Shown: positions 46,183 to 54,478 of the stretch, one piece after another
How positions within the stretch are numbered: the stretch's first letter is position 1
How the letters are laid out: the number at the start of each line of letters is the position of its first letter
Assembly: GCA_016778985.1 (NCBI GenBank)
Contig: JADHOM010000006.1
Coordinates: forward strand, 1 to 64,000
Length of the DNA: 64,000 bases
Reading direction: 5' to 3'
Source of the DNA: Alphaproteobacteria bacterium
GTDB taxonomy: Bacteria > Pseudomonadota > Alphaproteobacteria > Puniceispirillales > UBA1172
Translations under genes and position numbers: made by a program
The notes under the pieces: model-generated
Databases searched by the model: none
The model's input: the letters and a program-made list of their open reading frames with translations, nothing else
What the model was told of the DNA's origin: nothing

Positions 46183-47682
46183 ATGAGTTCTGATGTTGGC
46201 TTAGTTTCTAATATATTGCAGCCGCCGCAACCAGATATGAGACATGAGATGCCGCCCGAAAACTCATCTACTATTGGCTTGGTTGATATTGGCTCAAACT
46301 CCATTCGCCTGGTGATTTATCGGTCAGATGGTCGCCTGCCGCATCCGCAGTTTAATGAGAGAGATGTTTGCCGTTTGGGTGAGGAAGTCGGACGAACGGG
46401 ATGTCTGGGTGAGGCTCAGATGCAGTTAGCCTTCAAATCGCTTCATCGCTTTGCTGAAATTGCTCGGTCTAGTCAGGTTGACGCGCTTGAGGTGTTTGCA
46501 ACAGAAGCGGTTCGCAGAGCCCATAATAGCAGCGACTTTATTAATAAAGCTGAAGCCATATTAAAAACGCCTGTTCGCGTCATTTCTGGTAGCGAAGAAG
46601 CTATTATGTCAGCGCTAGGGATTTGTTCTGGCTTTCATAACCCAGTTGGATTAGTCGCTGATCTTGGTGGTGGCAGCCTTGAATTGATACCTGTTGAAAC
46701 TGGTAAAATTATCCAAAAAGAGATGGCGGTAAGCTTGCCTTGCGGCTATCTAAATAAATTTTCTACAAAAGATGTTAGTCGCCATCTGGATACAATATCA
46801 TGGCTAAAGACAACAAATTCGATGCGTTTATATGTTGTTGGCGGTGTTTGGCGAGCTATTGCGACGGCCTATATCTATAAGCGCAAACCGCGCATAGATA
46901 TTGTCCATGGGTTTTCCATGTCGCTGGATCAGTTGCATCAGATGATGGATAAGATTGAAGCGCGAGACGGCGAGATTCACGGTATCCCTAATGCAAGACG
47001 GCCCAGTATGACACAAGCTATCCGTGTTATTCGGGCGCTCATAGCTAAGCTGTCGCCATCTGAAATTGTTTTCTCAGCCTTTGGTGTCAGAGAGGGGATT
47101 TTGTTTGATCGCCTTGATTTGAACCTGCGCTATGGTGACCCGTTAATGGAAGGCGCCAAAGAATATGCGATGATGACAACGCGATTTCCTCATCAGGGCA
47201 AAGTGTTGGCGCGCAAGATCATGCCTCTCATCGCGCATTTGAGGCCATCATATCAGCGTCTGACTATGGCGTGTTGTTATCTATGTGATCTTGCATGGCT
47301 TGAGCATCCTGATCATCGGTCGCGGTTGGCGCTTGAAAAAATGCTTGGTCTGTCAGTGGTCGGAATTAGTCATGCTGAACGGGTCTGGATGGCAGCCGTC
47401 CTCTATACAAGATATGAAGGATATATGCCGAAGAAAAAAGATTTTCTGGCATTTATACCAAAAGAAGATCGCAAACATGCCAAATCCATTGGCTTATTGT
47501 TGCGTTTGTTCATGACCTTTAGTGGCGGTATCCCCAAAGTGATAGAGCATGTTAAGATTGAAGACGCTAATAAAGGTTTTACCCTGCATATTGATGATGA
47601 TCTGATCGGCAGTGGTGACCTAGTTAAGCGCCGTGTGGCTAATGCTAACCGCAGCCTGCCCTATAAATTGACATTATCCTGA
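46183..47682 (+). CDS. ppx: Exopolyphosphatase (Ppx/GppA family)
   Basis: Releases phosphate from polyphosphate ends or hydrolyses pppGpp; the two roles cannot be separated by eye. ATG at 46183 gives 499 residues; the frame extends 20 codons into ppk but the sequence is unlike the family. The ASKHA motifs are GLVDIGSNSIRLVIYRSDG near residue 30, ATEAVRRAHNS near 107 and VADLGGGSLELIPV near 160. The C-terminal half is an HD-like helical domain. The neighbouring ppk favours polyphosphate as substrate. Confidence 0.93.
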   Translation: MSSDVGLVSNILQPPQPDMRHEMPPENSSTIGLVDIGSNSIRLVIYRSDGRLPHPQFNERDVCRLGEEVGRTGCLGEAQMQLAFKSLHRFAEIARSSQVDALEVFATEAVRRAHNSSDFINKAEAILKTPVRVISGSEEAIMSALGICSGFHNPVGLVADLGGGSLELIPVETGKIIQKEMAVSLPCGYLNKFSTKDVSRHLDTISWLKTTNSMRLYVVGGVWRAIATAYIYKRKPRIDIVHGFSMSLDQLHQMMDKIEARDGEIHGIPNARRPSMTQAIRVIRALIAKLSPSEIVFSAFGVREGILFDRLDLNLRYGDPLMEGAKEYAMMTTRFPHQGKVLARKIMPLIAHLRPSYQRLTMACCYLCDLAWLEHPDHRSRLALEKMLGLSVVGISHAERVWMAAVLYTRYEGYMPKKKDFLAFIPKEDRKHAKSIGLLLRLFMTFSGGIPKVIEHVKIEDANKGFTLHIDDDLIGSGDLVKRRVANANRSLPYKLTLS

Positions 47683-47696
47683 TAAATTACGCTTAA

Positions 47697-48851
47697 CTAT
47701 CGGGAAATAATTACTGTCTTGGCGCCATCTGCGGATAAAGCAATCTGGCCAGTTAGCAGTTTTTCTGCCCATTGCCCAAAGACATCATAGCGCCAGCCTT
47801 TTAAGACTTTTATTTCTTTAGTTTTGCCACGCGCCAAGTCTTCTATGTCTTGATTATTCGCAATCAGTCGGCTGGCAACATCAATCTCTTCGGCACAATG
47901 CTTTAATAGAACTTTTAGCAAATCTGCGGTCGCTTGGGGGGCTGGTTTAGCTGGCCGTTGCGGCGGGGTTGGCCATAGCTGCTTATCTTCGGTATTAGCG
48001 GTATCGATAGCGGCTATAATATCACGCCCATATTGCTTAACAATATGCCCATTAACACCTCGAACTCGGCTAAGGTCTTCGATTGAGCTAGGGTTTTGCT
48101 GGGCAACGCTGACCAGCATATCATCTTTGGCGATACGTTGTCTTGGCTGATTGCGGCGTTGCGCTGTCTGCTCACGCCATTGCCCTAAATGCTTCAGCCT
48201 GTTCAGCCCCTGCGGTTTATTGATGCGATGCTTTATGCGCGTCCAAATCTGACTAGGATTAACCTGATATTGGTCTGGATGCGCAATTTGTTGCATTTCT
48301 TCGGTGAGCCACATATCGCGCCCAGCCTTGGCAATATTCTCGGTGATAAGCGTATAAGCACGCTCTAAATGGATCACATCATCTAGCGCGTAGTTATATT
48401 GTTTGGGCGATAATGGCCGCAGCGACCAATCGGTAAATTGTGACGATTTATCTATCTGTATATTGAGAAAAGACTGGATCAGCCGATCATAGCCAACCTG
48501 ATCACCTAGCCCGCATACCATGGCGGCTATTTGCGTGTCATAAATGGGCGTTGGTAGCGTATTCATAAGCTGAAAAAATATTTCAAAATCTTGCTTTCCG
48601 GCATGAAAGACTTTTACCACATTAGGGTTAGTAAAGAGTGCAAATAACGGCGATAAATCAAGATGCTCAGCCAGGGGGTCAATGGCAACTGCCGCATCCG
48701 CAGATGCCATCTGGATCAGGCATAATTTAGGATAATAGGTGGTTTCACGCAGAAACTCAGTATCGACCGCAATATGCGGATAATCGGCAAATTGGCGACA
48801 AATATCCTCAAGGGTCTTGTTATCTGAAATAAGTGGTGGTTTATTGCTCAT
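47697..48851 (-). CDS. rnd: Ribonuclease D
   Basis: 3'-5' exoribonuclease for tRNA and other RNA maturation. It has 384 residues. DEDDy motifs: AVDTEFLRETTYYPKLCLIQ near residue 29 (Asp, Glu), VKVFHAGKQDFEIFF near 79, and YALDDVIHLERAY near 150 (Tyr, Asp). HRDC-type helical domains follow (about 205-370). Convergent with ppx over a 14-nt gap. The ppk-ppx-rnd cluster is common in alphaproteobacteria. Confidence 0.96.
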   Translation of the reverse strand: MSNKPPLISDNKTLEDICRQFADYPHIAVDTEFLRETTYYPKLCLIQMASADAAVAIDPLAEHLDLSPLFALFTNPNVVKVFHAGKQDFEIFFQLMNTLPTPIYDTQIAAMVCGLGDQVGYDRLIQSFLNIQIDKSSQFTDWSLRPLSPKQYNYALDDVIHLERAYTLITENIAKAGRDMWLTEEMQQIAHPDQYQVNPSQIWTRIKHRINKPQGLNRLKHLGQWREQTAQRRNQPRQRIAKDDMLVSVAQQNPSSIEDLSRVRGVNGHIVKQYGRDIIAAIDTANTEDKQLWPTPPQRPAKPAPQATADLLKVLLKHCAEEIDVASRLIANNQDIEDLARGKTKEIKVLKGWRYDVFGQWAEKLLTGQIALSADGAKTVIISR

Positions 48852-48890
48852 ATCCTGCTTTATAAATGAGCTTTCTGATTAAAGATAGTC

Positions 48891-48908
48891 AGATCACAAG
48901 ATTGATCT
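48891..48908. repeat. Perfect inverted repeat between rnd and eipB
   Basis: AGATCA (48891-48896), a 6-nt spacer, TGATCT (48903-48908). It lies in the 103-nt divergent gap, 40 nt upstream of rnd and 47 nt upstream of the eipB-like gene. Size and position suit a dimeric repressor site, but chance is possible. Confidence 0.35.
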
Positions 48909-48954
48909 ATGTTAATTTTATTCCTTCCCATTATTATTATTTAAGGGATTAAAA

Positions 48955-49749
48955 ATGTTATATTGGCGAATTGTTATATGCTGTGTGTGCTTTTTATCGG
49001 CGCCTTTATATGCGGATGAATATAAAGATATTGTGTCACATGAGGCTGTCTATAAACTAGACCTATGGGAAAATACGGCCAGTTCTGCGGTTGAGAGCGT
49101 TAATGGCAAAACCTTTTATTCCTTATCACGCGGTTGTGACGGATGGCATTCAACCGAAAAATACGCCATTACATTTCTTTTATCCGAAGGCCAAACATCT
49201 GAGTTTGTTTCTATTTATGAAATTTGGGAATCGCATAAAGGCGATAGCTTTTCCTTTAATATAAATGAAGAATCGAGCTTTGATGGTAAAAAATCCTATG
49301 AAGGGTTTGCTAATTTATTTGCCGGATATGGAGAAGCCAAATTTTTTGGTGACGCTAATGGAACATTAGAATTGTCATCAGATACGGTGTTTCCGCTGAA
49401 ACATCTGGTGCAATTAATTCAACAGGCAAAGGCTGGAAATCGCGTCTATCAGAGTCATCTTTTCATTGGTGGTGAGACGGATGATGCGCAATATTTTACC
49501 AGCACGCTGATCGGCAATGCTAAAACCATTGCCCCGATGATTGATTTGGGCGCACTTTCTGAGGAAAATCTATGGCCATTACGGGTGGCTTATTTTAAGC
49601 CAGATGCGAGCGATGCTGAACCTGAATATGAAATTGAGTTTTTGATCCAGACGAACGGAATTATTCGTTCATATATCGTTGATTATGGTGATTTTAGCAT
49701 GCGGGCGATGATGGAAAGCTTTGAGCCGCTTGAGGCGAAAACCTGCTAG
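48955..49749 (+). CDS. EipB-like cell envelope integrity protein (DUF1849)
   Basis: Periplasmic beta-spiral protein family needed for envelope integrity in Brucella. It has 264 residues. A signal peptide ends near residue 20 (LSAPLYA). Family features: HEAVYKLDL at the start of the mature part, Cys61 in SRGCDGWHS and the final Cys264, which fit the conserved disulfide pair, DTVFPLKHLVQLI near 142 and VDYGDFSMRAM near 242. Its stop codon abuts the convergent dinB stop with no gap. Confidence 0.88.
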   Translation: MLYWRIVICCVCFLSAPLYADEYKDIVSHEAVYKLDLWENTASSAVESVNGKTFYSLSRGCDGWHSTEKYAITFLLSEGQTSEFVSIYEIWESHKGDSFSFNINEESSFDGKKSYEGFANLFAGYGEAKFFGDANGTLELSSDTVFPLKHLVQLIQQAKAGNRVYQSHLFIGGETDDAQYFTSTLIGNAKTIAPMIDLGALSEENLWPLRVAYFKPDASDAEPEYEIEFLIQTNGIIRSYIVDYGDFSMRAMMESFEPLEAKTC

Positions 49750-51045
49750 TCATTTTTTATCTTTGGGCTTACGGGCGAATTGCCGTCCTGTGACGATAGC
49801 CGCTTTGCCATGTTTGTCACGTAGCCCATCCACCGTATCTTGGAGGGCAATGATGCGGCTTAAATCAGGATCAGCCAAGTTTAACGGGTCAGCATGTTCG
49901 GCATGATCTAATTGTTCAACACCAATCCCGATAAGCCGCCAGTTTCGATCTGCTGCGACTTCCTCTTTTAGCATCAAAAGCCCTGTTTCAAATATCCGCC
50001 TAGACAGTCTGGTGGGATCACTTAATGTTCGGCTGCGGGTCAGCAATTGGTGTTTATCTGACTTCAGTTTGAGCATTACCGTCCGCCCAGATAGATCAGC
50101 CGTCTTTAACCGTTTTGCCACTTTATCACATAATTCTTCAAGAATGGCGGCGAGGGTTTCAACGTCAGAGATATCAGTTTCAAATGTTGTTTCAGATGAT
50201 ATAGATTTAGCAGGTCGATCAGGTATCACCGGCCTTTGGTCAATGCCAGCGGCGAGCTGTTGCAGTGTTCGGGCGTTATTGCCAGCAAGTTTTATGATCA
50301 GTTCAGGATGTGCCCGCGCGAGGTCACCACATGTTTTAATGCCTGCCGTATTCAGTTTTTTGGTTAATACTTTGCCCGTCCCATAGAGGATGCTAACCGG
50401 CAAGGGGGCAAGCATCTCAGCAGCGTTATCCATGCCAATAATGTGAAAGCCTTTGGGTTTATCCATATCAGACGCCATCTTTGCCAGTGATTTTGTCCCT
50501 GATAGCCCGATAGACACAGTAATGCCAACCTCACGCTTAATCCGCTTGGCCAATTCTACCATGCTGGCGGCAGGGTATTTTTGATGCAAAGCCTCAGTGC
50601 CACTTAAATCCATAAAGGCTTCGTCAATTGATAAAGGCTCAACCAGAGGCGTTAAGGTCAGCATCAGCTCTCTGATTGCATATCCTGCCACTTTATAGGC
50701 ATCCATGCGCGGCGGAATTACAACGGCATCAGGACAAAGCTGAAGCGCTTTGAACATCGGCATGGCAGAACGCACCCCATGAATACGCGCCACATAACAC
50801 GCTGTTGCAACAACCCCTCGTTTGCCGCCGCCAACAATAACAGGCTTATCGGCAAGCTCGGGCTGATCTCTTTTTTCTATTGCTGCATAAAACGCATCAC
50901 AATCAACATGCGCGATAGCCAATTGCCGCAACTCAGCATGTTTTAGTAATAACCAAGACCCACATTCAGGGCATTGGTTAATAACAGTGCTGATCCCATC
51001 AGCAAGACAGTCACGGCAAAGCCATGGTGTCGCCAGATCAGTCAT
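49750..51045 (-). CDS. dinB: DNA polymerase IV (Y family) with N-terminal zinc-finger-like segment
   Basis: Error-prone translesion polymerase. ATG at 51045 gives 431 residues; an in-frame ATG 11 codons upstream lies inside the kinase gene. Cys10, Cys13, Cys25 and Cys28 form a C-x2-C...C-x2-C motif ahead of the polymerase, as in other alphaproteobacterial DinB proteins. The palm starts at IAHVDCDAFYAAIEKRD (Asp48) and LSIDEAFMDLSG near 140 holds the second catalytic pair. Two HhH elements follow near 220. No classic C-terminal clamp motif is seen. Overlaps the kinase stop by 8 nt (ATGACTGA). No LexA box upstream of the operon. Confidence 0.93.
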   Translation of the reverse strand: MTDLATPWLCRDCLADGISTVINQCPECGSWLLLKHAELRQLAIAHVDCDAFYAAIEKRDQPELADKPVIVGGGKRGVVATACYVARIHGVRSAMPMFKALQLCPDAVVIPPRMDAYKVAGYAIRELMLTLTPLVEPLSIDEAFMDLSGTEALHQKYPAASMVELAKRIKREVGITVSIGLSGTKSLAKMASDMDKPKGFHIIGMDNAAEMLAPLPVSILYGTGKVLTKKLNTAGIKTCGDLARAHPELIIKLAGNNARTLQQLAAGIDQRPVIPDRPAKSISSETTFETDISDVETLAAILEELCDKVAKRLKTADLSGRTVMLKLKSDKHQLLTRSRTLSDPTRLSRRIFETGLLMLKEEVAADRNWRLIGIGVEQLDHAEHADPLNLADPDLSRIIALQDTVDGLRDKHGKAAIVTGRQFARKPKDKK

Positions 51046-51934
51046 TAGGCCACAGCCATGCTGCCCCACGAACGCCACTAGAATCCCCGTGCTTTGGCCT
51101 CATCAGGTGGGTTTCTATATGTTTGCTATAAACAAGCCGTGGCCATTTAGGCTGAACATTTTTATAAAGCCGTTCAAGGTTAGATAGGCCGCCACCCAGC
51201 ACAATCGCATCAGGATCAATCATATTGATGACGACCGCTAAACATCGTGCAAGTCGGTCTTCTAACACTTGGAATACACTTTCTGCGACTAAATCCATGC
51301 CTGTCCGCGTGGCTATTTCTTCGACTGGCATATCAACGCCAGTGCGGTCAAAATAGTCTTTGCTGACAGCCGTTCCAGAGATAAATGTTTCGATACATCC
51401 CTCATTGCCGCACCAGCATTCATGCCCCAAATATTCATCGGTTATCGGCCAGGGCAGGGGGGTATGTCCGATCTCACCAGCAATGCCGTTAAGGCCTGTT
51501 AAAGGGCGTCCATTAATCACCAGCCCACTGCCGCAGCCTGTCCCAAGGATGAGCCCAAAGACAACATCACATCCCGCCGCCGCGCCGTCGGTTGCTTCTG
51601 ATAAGGTGAAACAATTTGCATCATTTTCGAGCCTGATATCGGTGGCCAATGTATTGGTAAGATCAGATTTCAGATCACGGTTATTCAAATAAGTCAGGCT
51701 AGCGCCTTGAATGATCTGGCTGGAGCGCATCATTGAGCCCGGAATACCAACGCCAATAGGCCCATCAAAACCAGTTAGCTGGCGTGCCTCTGTGACGAGG
51801 TCAGCTATGCTAGAAAGCGTTTCATCATAGCTAGTTTTGCTGGTTTTCTGACGTTTGCGCCAAACAAAATCACCATTTCTGTCAATAATAGCGGCTTCAA
51901 TCTTGGTGCCACCTAGGTCAATACCAAGGCGCAT
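51038..51934 (-). CDS. ROK family sugar kinase
   Basis: ATP-dependent hexose kinase of the ROK family, 298 residues; fructokinase, glucokinase or N-acetyl-sugar kinase activity cannot be separated by eye. The phosphate motif GIDLGGTKIEAAIIDRNG is at residues 4-21. The ROK zinc site is EIGHTPLPW near 150 and CWCGNEGCIET near 168. AIVLGGGLSNLERL near 258 is the second nucleotide motif. Its stop overlaps dinB, an unexpected pairing of sugar and repair genes. rpmG lies 37 nt upstream on the same strand. Confidence 0.92.
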   Translation of the reverse strand: MRLGIDLGGTKIEAAIIDRNGDFVWRKRQKTSKTSYDETLSSIADLVTEARQLTGFDGPIGVGIPGSMMRSSQIIQGASLTYLNNRDLKSDLTNTLATDIRLENDANCFTLSEATDGAAAGCDVVFGLILGTGCGSGLVINGRPLTGLNGIAGEIGHTPLPWPITDEYLGHECWCGNEGCIETFISGTAVSKDYFDRTGVDMPVEEIATRTGMDLVAESVFQVLEDRLARCLAVVINMIDPDAIVLGGGLSNLERLYKNVQPKWPRLVYSKHIETHLMRPKHGDSSGVRGAAWLWPND

Positions 51935-51971
51935 CAGACGACTCCTTTAATAGATAAAGACAGAGAGGAGT

Positions 51972-52139
51972 TTACTTGATTTTTGCTTCGCGGAACAAGA
52001 TATGTTTTCTAAGCTTTGGATCATATTTCATCAGCTCTAGCTTTTCTGGCTTGGTGCGTGGGTTTTTCTTGGTGACATAGTAATAGCCGGTGTCACCGGT
52101 GCTGACGAGTTTGATTTGCAATGTTGCTGGTTTGGCCAT
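51972..52139 (-). CDS. rpmG: 50S ribosomal protein L33
   Basis: Small large-subunit protein at the E site. It has 55 residues, beginning [18 protein letters not shown] and including [20 protein letters not shown]. It lacks the Cys pairs of the zinc-binding form, so it is the zinc-independent type. TAGGAGAT ribosome binding site 5 nt upstream. Has its own promoter whose -35 overlaps the rnr stop. The ROK kinase follows 37 nt later. Confidence 0.97.
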   Translation of the reverse strand: MAKPATLQIKLVSTGDTGYYYVTKKNPRTKPEKLELMKYDPKLRKHILFREAKIK

Positions 52140-52164
52140 GACCATCTCCTATTTCGAAGCGTGA

Positions 52165-52192
52165 TTTATACAAGTTTAGAGGCATGTGTCAA
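52165..52192 (-). promoter_or_regulatory. Strong promoter for rpmG overlapping the rnr stop codon
   Basis: On the minus strand a perfect TTGACA (52192-52187) lies across the rnr TGA (52191-52189). It is followed by 16 nt and TATAAA (52170-52165, 5 of 6 consensus). Leader of roughly 20 nt to the rpmG ATG. Confidence 0.72.
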
Positions 52193-54474
52193 GACTTCTG
52201 TCGCTGTTTGCTCAGCTTTTTCGCGCCACTTTTCTTTTTGCGAGGTGGTTTTTTCATTCGGCGGCGAGAAAGCTGGCCTTTTGGGGGTTTTGAACGGGCC
52301 TGTCCGTTCGCTGTTTGTCCGTCTAAACTGCCGCCCTCAGCCCAGCTCAATAAAACTGATCCCTTAACCGGGGTGACTGACATGATCATGACATCAATTT
52401 GATCACCGGTTTTGACCTCTATGCCGTTACGATCACCACGCATAATCCCGCGTGTTGTATCAATATGATAATAATCAGGTGGCATTTGGGCTAGAGGCAG
52501 CAACCCTTCGGTGCTGTGATCAGACAGTTCAATAAATGCGCCAAAGCCTGTAATGCTAATCACTTTTCCTGTCATAATATGCCCGGTTTTATGAGCAATA
52601 AGGCTGGCAGCATAGCGATCAACACTGCGTCTTTCAGCCGTCGCGGCACGGCGCTCTGTTTCAGAAATATGCTGGCACGTCTCAGCGGCTATCTCAGCCT
52701 CTATGCGGCTTTCTTTGAGCAGGCTTCGATGCACCATCAGATCAGAATAGCGGCGGATAGGTGATGTGAAATGTGCGTATCGGATCAATCCCAAACCATA
52801 ATGCCCGGGATTAGTGATGCGGTAATTGGCTTGTGACTGGCATCTGAGAACGGTCTCATTCAAGAGCTGGTTATCGCCATCACCCAATGCGGTTTTACCT
52901 CGATATAATAGCTTATTAAAATCAGAAGGCCTGATAACCTGGCCTTTGGCAAAGCTTAATCCCATCGCGCGGCAAAGGTCATGGAGGCTGTCTATTCGCG
53001 CCGGATCAGGCGGCTCATGCGCGCGATAAACACATAATGCGCTGGCGCCTTCTAGTGTTTCTGCCGCCGCAACATTCGCCAAAATCATCATCTCTTCAAT
53101 TAATTTCTGGCTCGTGTTCTGATAGCGTTTAGTGATGCCAATCGCCATGCCTTGATCATCAAAAGCAATGCGTTTTTCCGCCAGATTAAGTTCAAGCGCG
53201 CCGCGTTCGGCGCGCTCCTTGCTTAAGCTTAGATAGGCGCCATGTAAATGCTGGATCAACGCCTTATCAATGTCTTGCGGTGCTGGCGCATTGGCATCAT
53301 TAAGAGCAAGTTCAACCTCATCATAGGTAAGCCTAGCATGTGACCGCATCAAGCCGCGATAGATACGGTGGCCGGTTTTATGGCCATTATGATCAATCGT
53401 CATATCAGCGACAACGCAGGCTCTGTCTTCATGCGGACGCAGCGAACATAGCCCGTTCGATAAATCCTCAGGCAACATAGGTACAACCATATCGGGCAGA
53501 TACACGGAATTACCGCGCAACCGCGCCTCCCGATCAAGGGCAGAGCCTTCGGTAACATAATGCGCAACATCAGCAATTGCCACAATAACGCGCCAGCCAT
53601 CAGCCAGAGGTTCGGCATAAACGGCATCATCAAAATCACGCGCATCGGCGCCATCAATGGTGATCAGGGGGATATCCCTTATATCCGTCCGGCCTTTGGT
53701 TGTTGGAACTTTTGCTTGCTTGGCTTCGGCCAGAACATCCTCATCAAAATGGTGAGGTAGTTCAAACTCAGCAATAGCCAGAGCCGAGAAATTCGGATTA
53801 TCACGACTGCCGATACGGCGAATAACCTGTGCAGTTCGGTTAAGATAGCCTCGCCCTTGCTGTAATTCAGCCTCCACAAAATCGCCTGCATCAATATCCA
53901 TATCAGCTTTGATAATCAGATCAATGCTATGCCGTGCATTACGATCAGCGTTTTCGAGCATATAGCCCTTGCTGGTACGAATAACCTCACCAAAAACTTG
54001 TCGTTTTGTGCGCGGCAGAACGCGGATAACGCGCGCGTCATAGCGCTGTTTTTCTTTGGATGATGACCGTGATGGCGCTAGGCGTGCCAGCACCTCATCA
54101 CCTGTTGTCAGGGCAACAGGTTTGCGGCGATCTGGTCTGATCATGATCATCGCATCGCTGGTGAGATTATTATCGGCAGGCGCTGCTAGATATGCGCCGT
54201 CTGCGGTCAAGCGAATAATTTTCAATGGCAGCACGGCTGGTAGCTCTTGTGCCGGCAGCATGCGGCGGTCATGTGCTGCGCGATGCTGGTCTTTGTTGAT
54301 GATTGCTTTAAGCTGTTTTCGCAAAGGTGCCCGCTGATGCGGTTTAAGGCCAAAGGCACGGGCGATTTCTTTAACTGTCGGTGCATGATCACGATCATTG
54401 ATAAAATTGATCAGCTCGTCATCACTAGGCAGAGGCCTAGATAGGGGTTGCCCATCATCATCTGGGTCGGTCAT
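52189..54474 (-). CDS. rnr: Ribonuclease R
   Basis: Processive 3'-5' exoribonuclease that degrades structured RNA. ATG at 54474 gives 761 residues; the frame is open 57 codons further into topA, but that part is Lys/Pro-rich and is the antiphase of the TopA tail. An N-terminal helix-turn-helix (about 15-60), cold-shock domains (about 90-240), the RNB domain with DGADARDFDDAVYA near 275, an S1 domain (about 640-725) and a basic tail (RRRMKKPPRKKKSG) follow in order. Starts 5 nt after topA. Confidence 0.95.
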   Translation of the reverse strand: MTDPDDDGQPLSRPLPSDDELINFINDRDHAPTVKEIARAFGLKPHQRAPLRKQLKAIINKDQHRAAHDRRMLPAQELPAVLPLKIIRLTADGAYLAAPADNNLTSDAMIMIRPDRRKPVALTTGDEVLARLAPSRSSSKEKQRYDARVIRVLPRTKRQVFGEVIRTSKGYMLENADRNARHSIDLIIKADMDIDAGDFVEAELQQGRGYLNRTAQVIRRIGSRDNPNFSALAIAEFELPHHFDEDVLAEAKQAKVPTTKGRTDIRDIPLITIDGADARDFDDAVYAEPLADGWRVIVAIADVAHYVTEGSALDREARLRGNSVYLPDMVVPMLPEDLSNGLCSLRPHEDRACVVADMTIDHNGHKTGHRIYRGLMRSHARLTYDEVELALNDANAPAPQDIDKALIQHLHGAYLSLSKERAERGALELNLAEKRIAFDDQGMAIGITKRYQNTSQKLIEEMMILANVAAAETLEGASALCVYRAHEPPDPARIDSLHDLCRAMGLSFAKGQVIRPSDFNKLLYRGKTALGDGDNQLLNETVLRCQSQANYRITNPGHYGLGLIRYAHFTSPIRRYSDLMVHRSLLKESRIEAEIAAETCQHISETERRAATAERRSVDRYAASLIAHKTGHIMTGKVISITGFGAFIELSDHSTEGLLPLAQMPPDYYHIDTTRGIMRGDRNGIEVKTGDQIDVMIMSVTPVKGSVLLSWAEGGSLDGQTANGQARSKPPKGQLSRRRMKKPPRKKKSGAKKLSKQRQKS

Positions 54475-54478
54475 GAGG

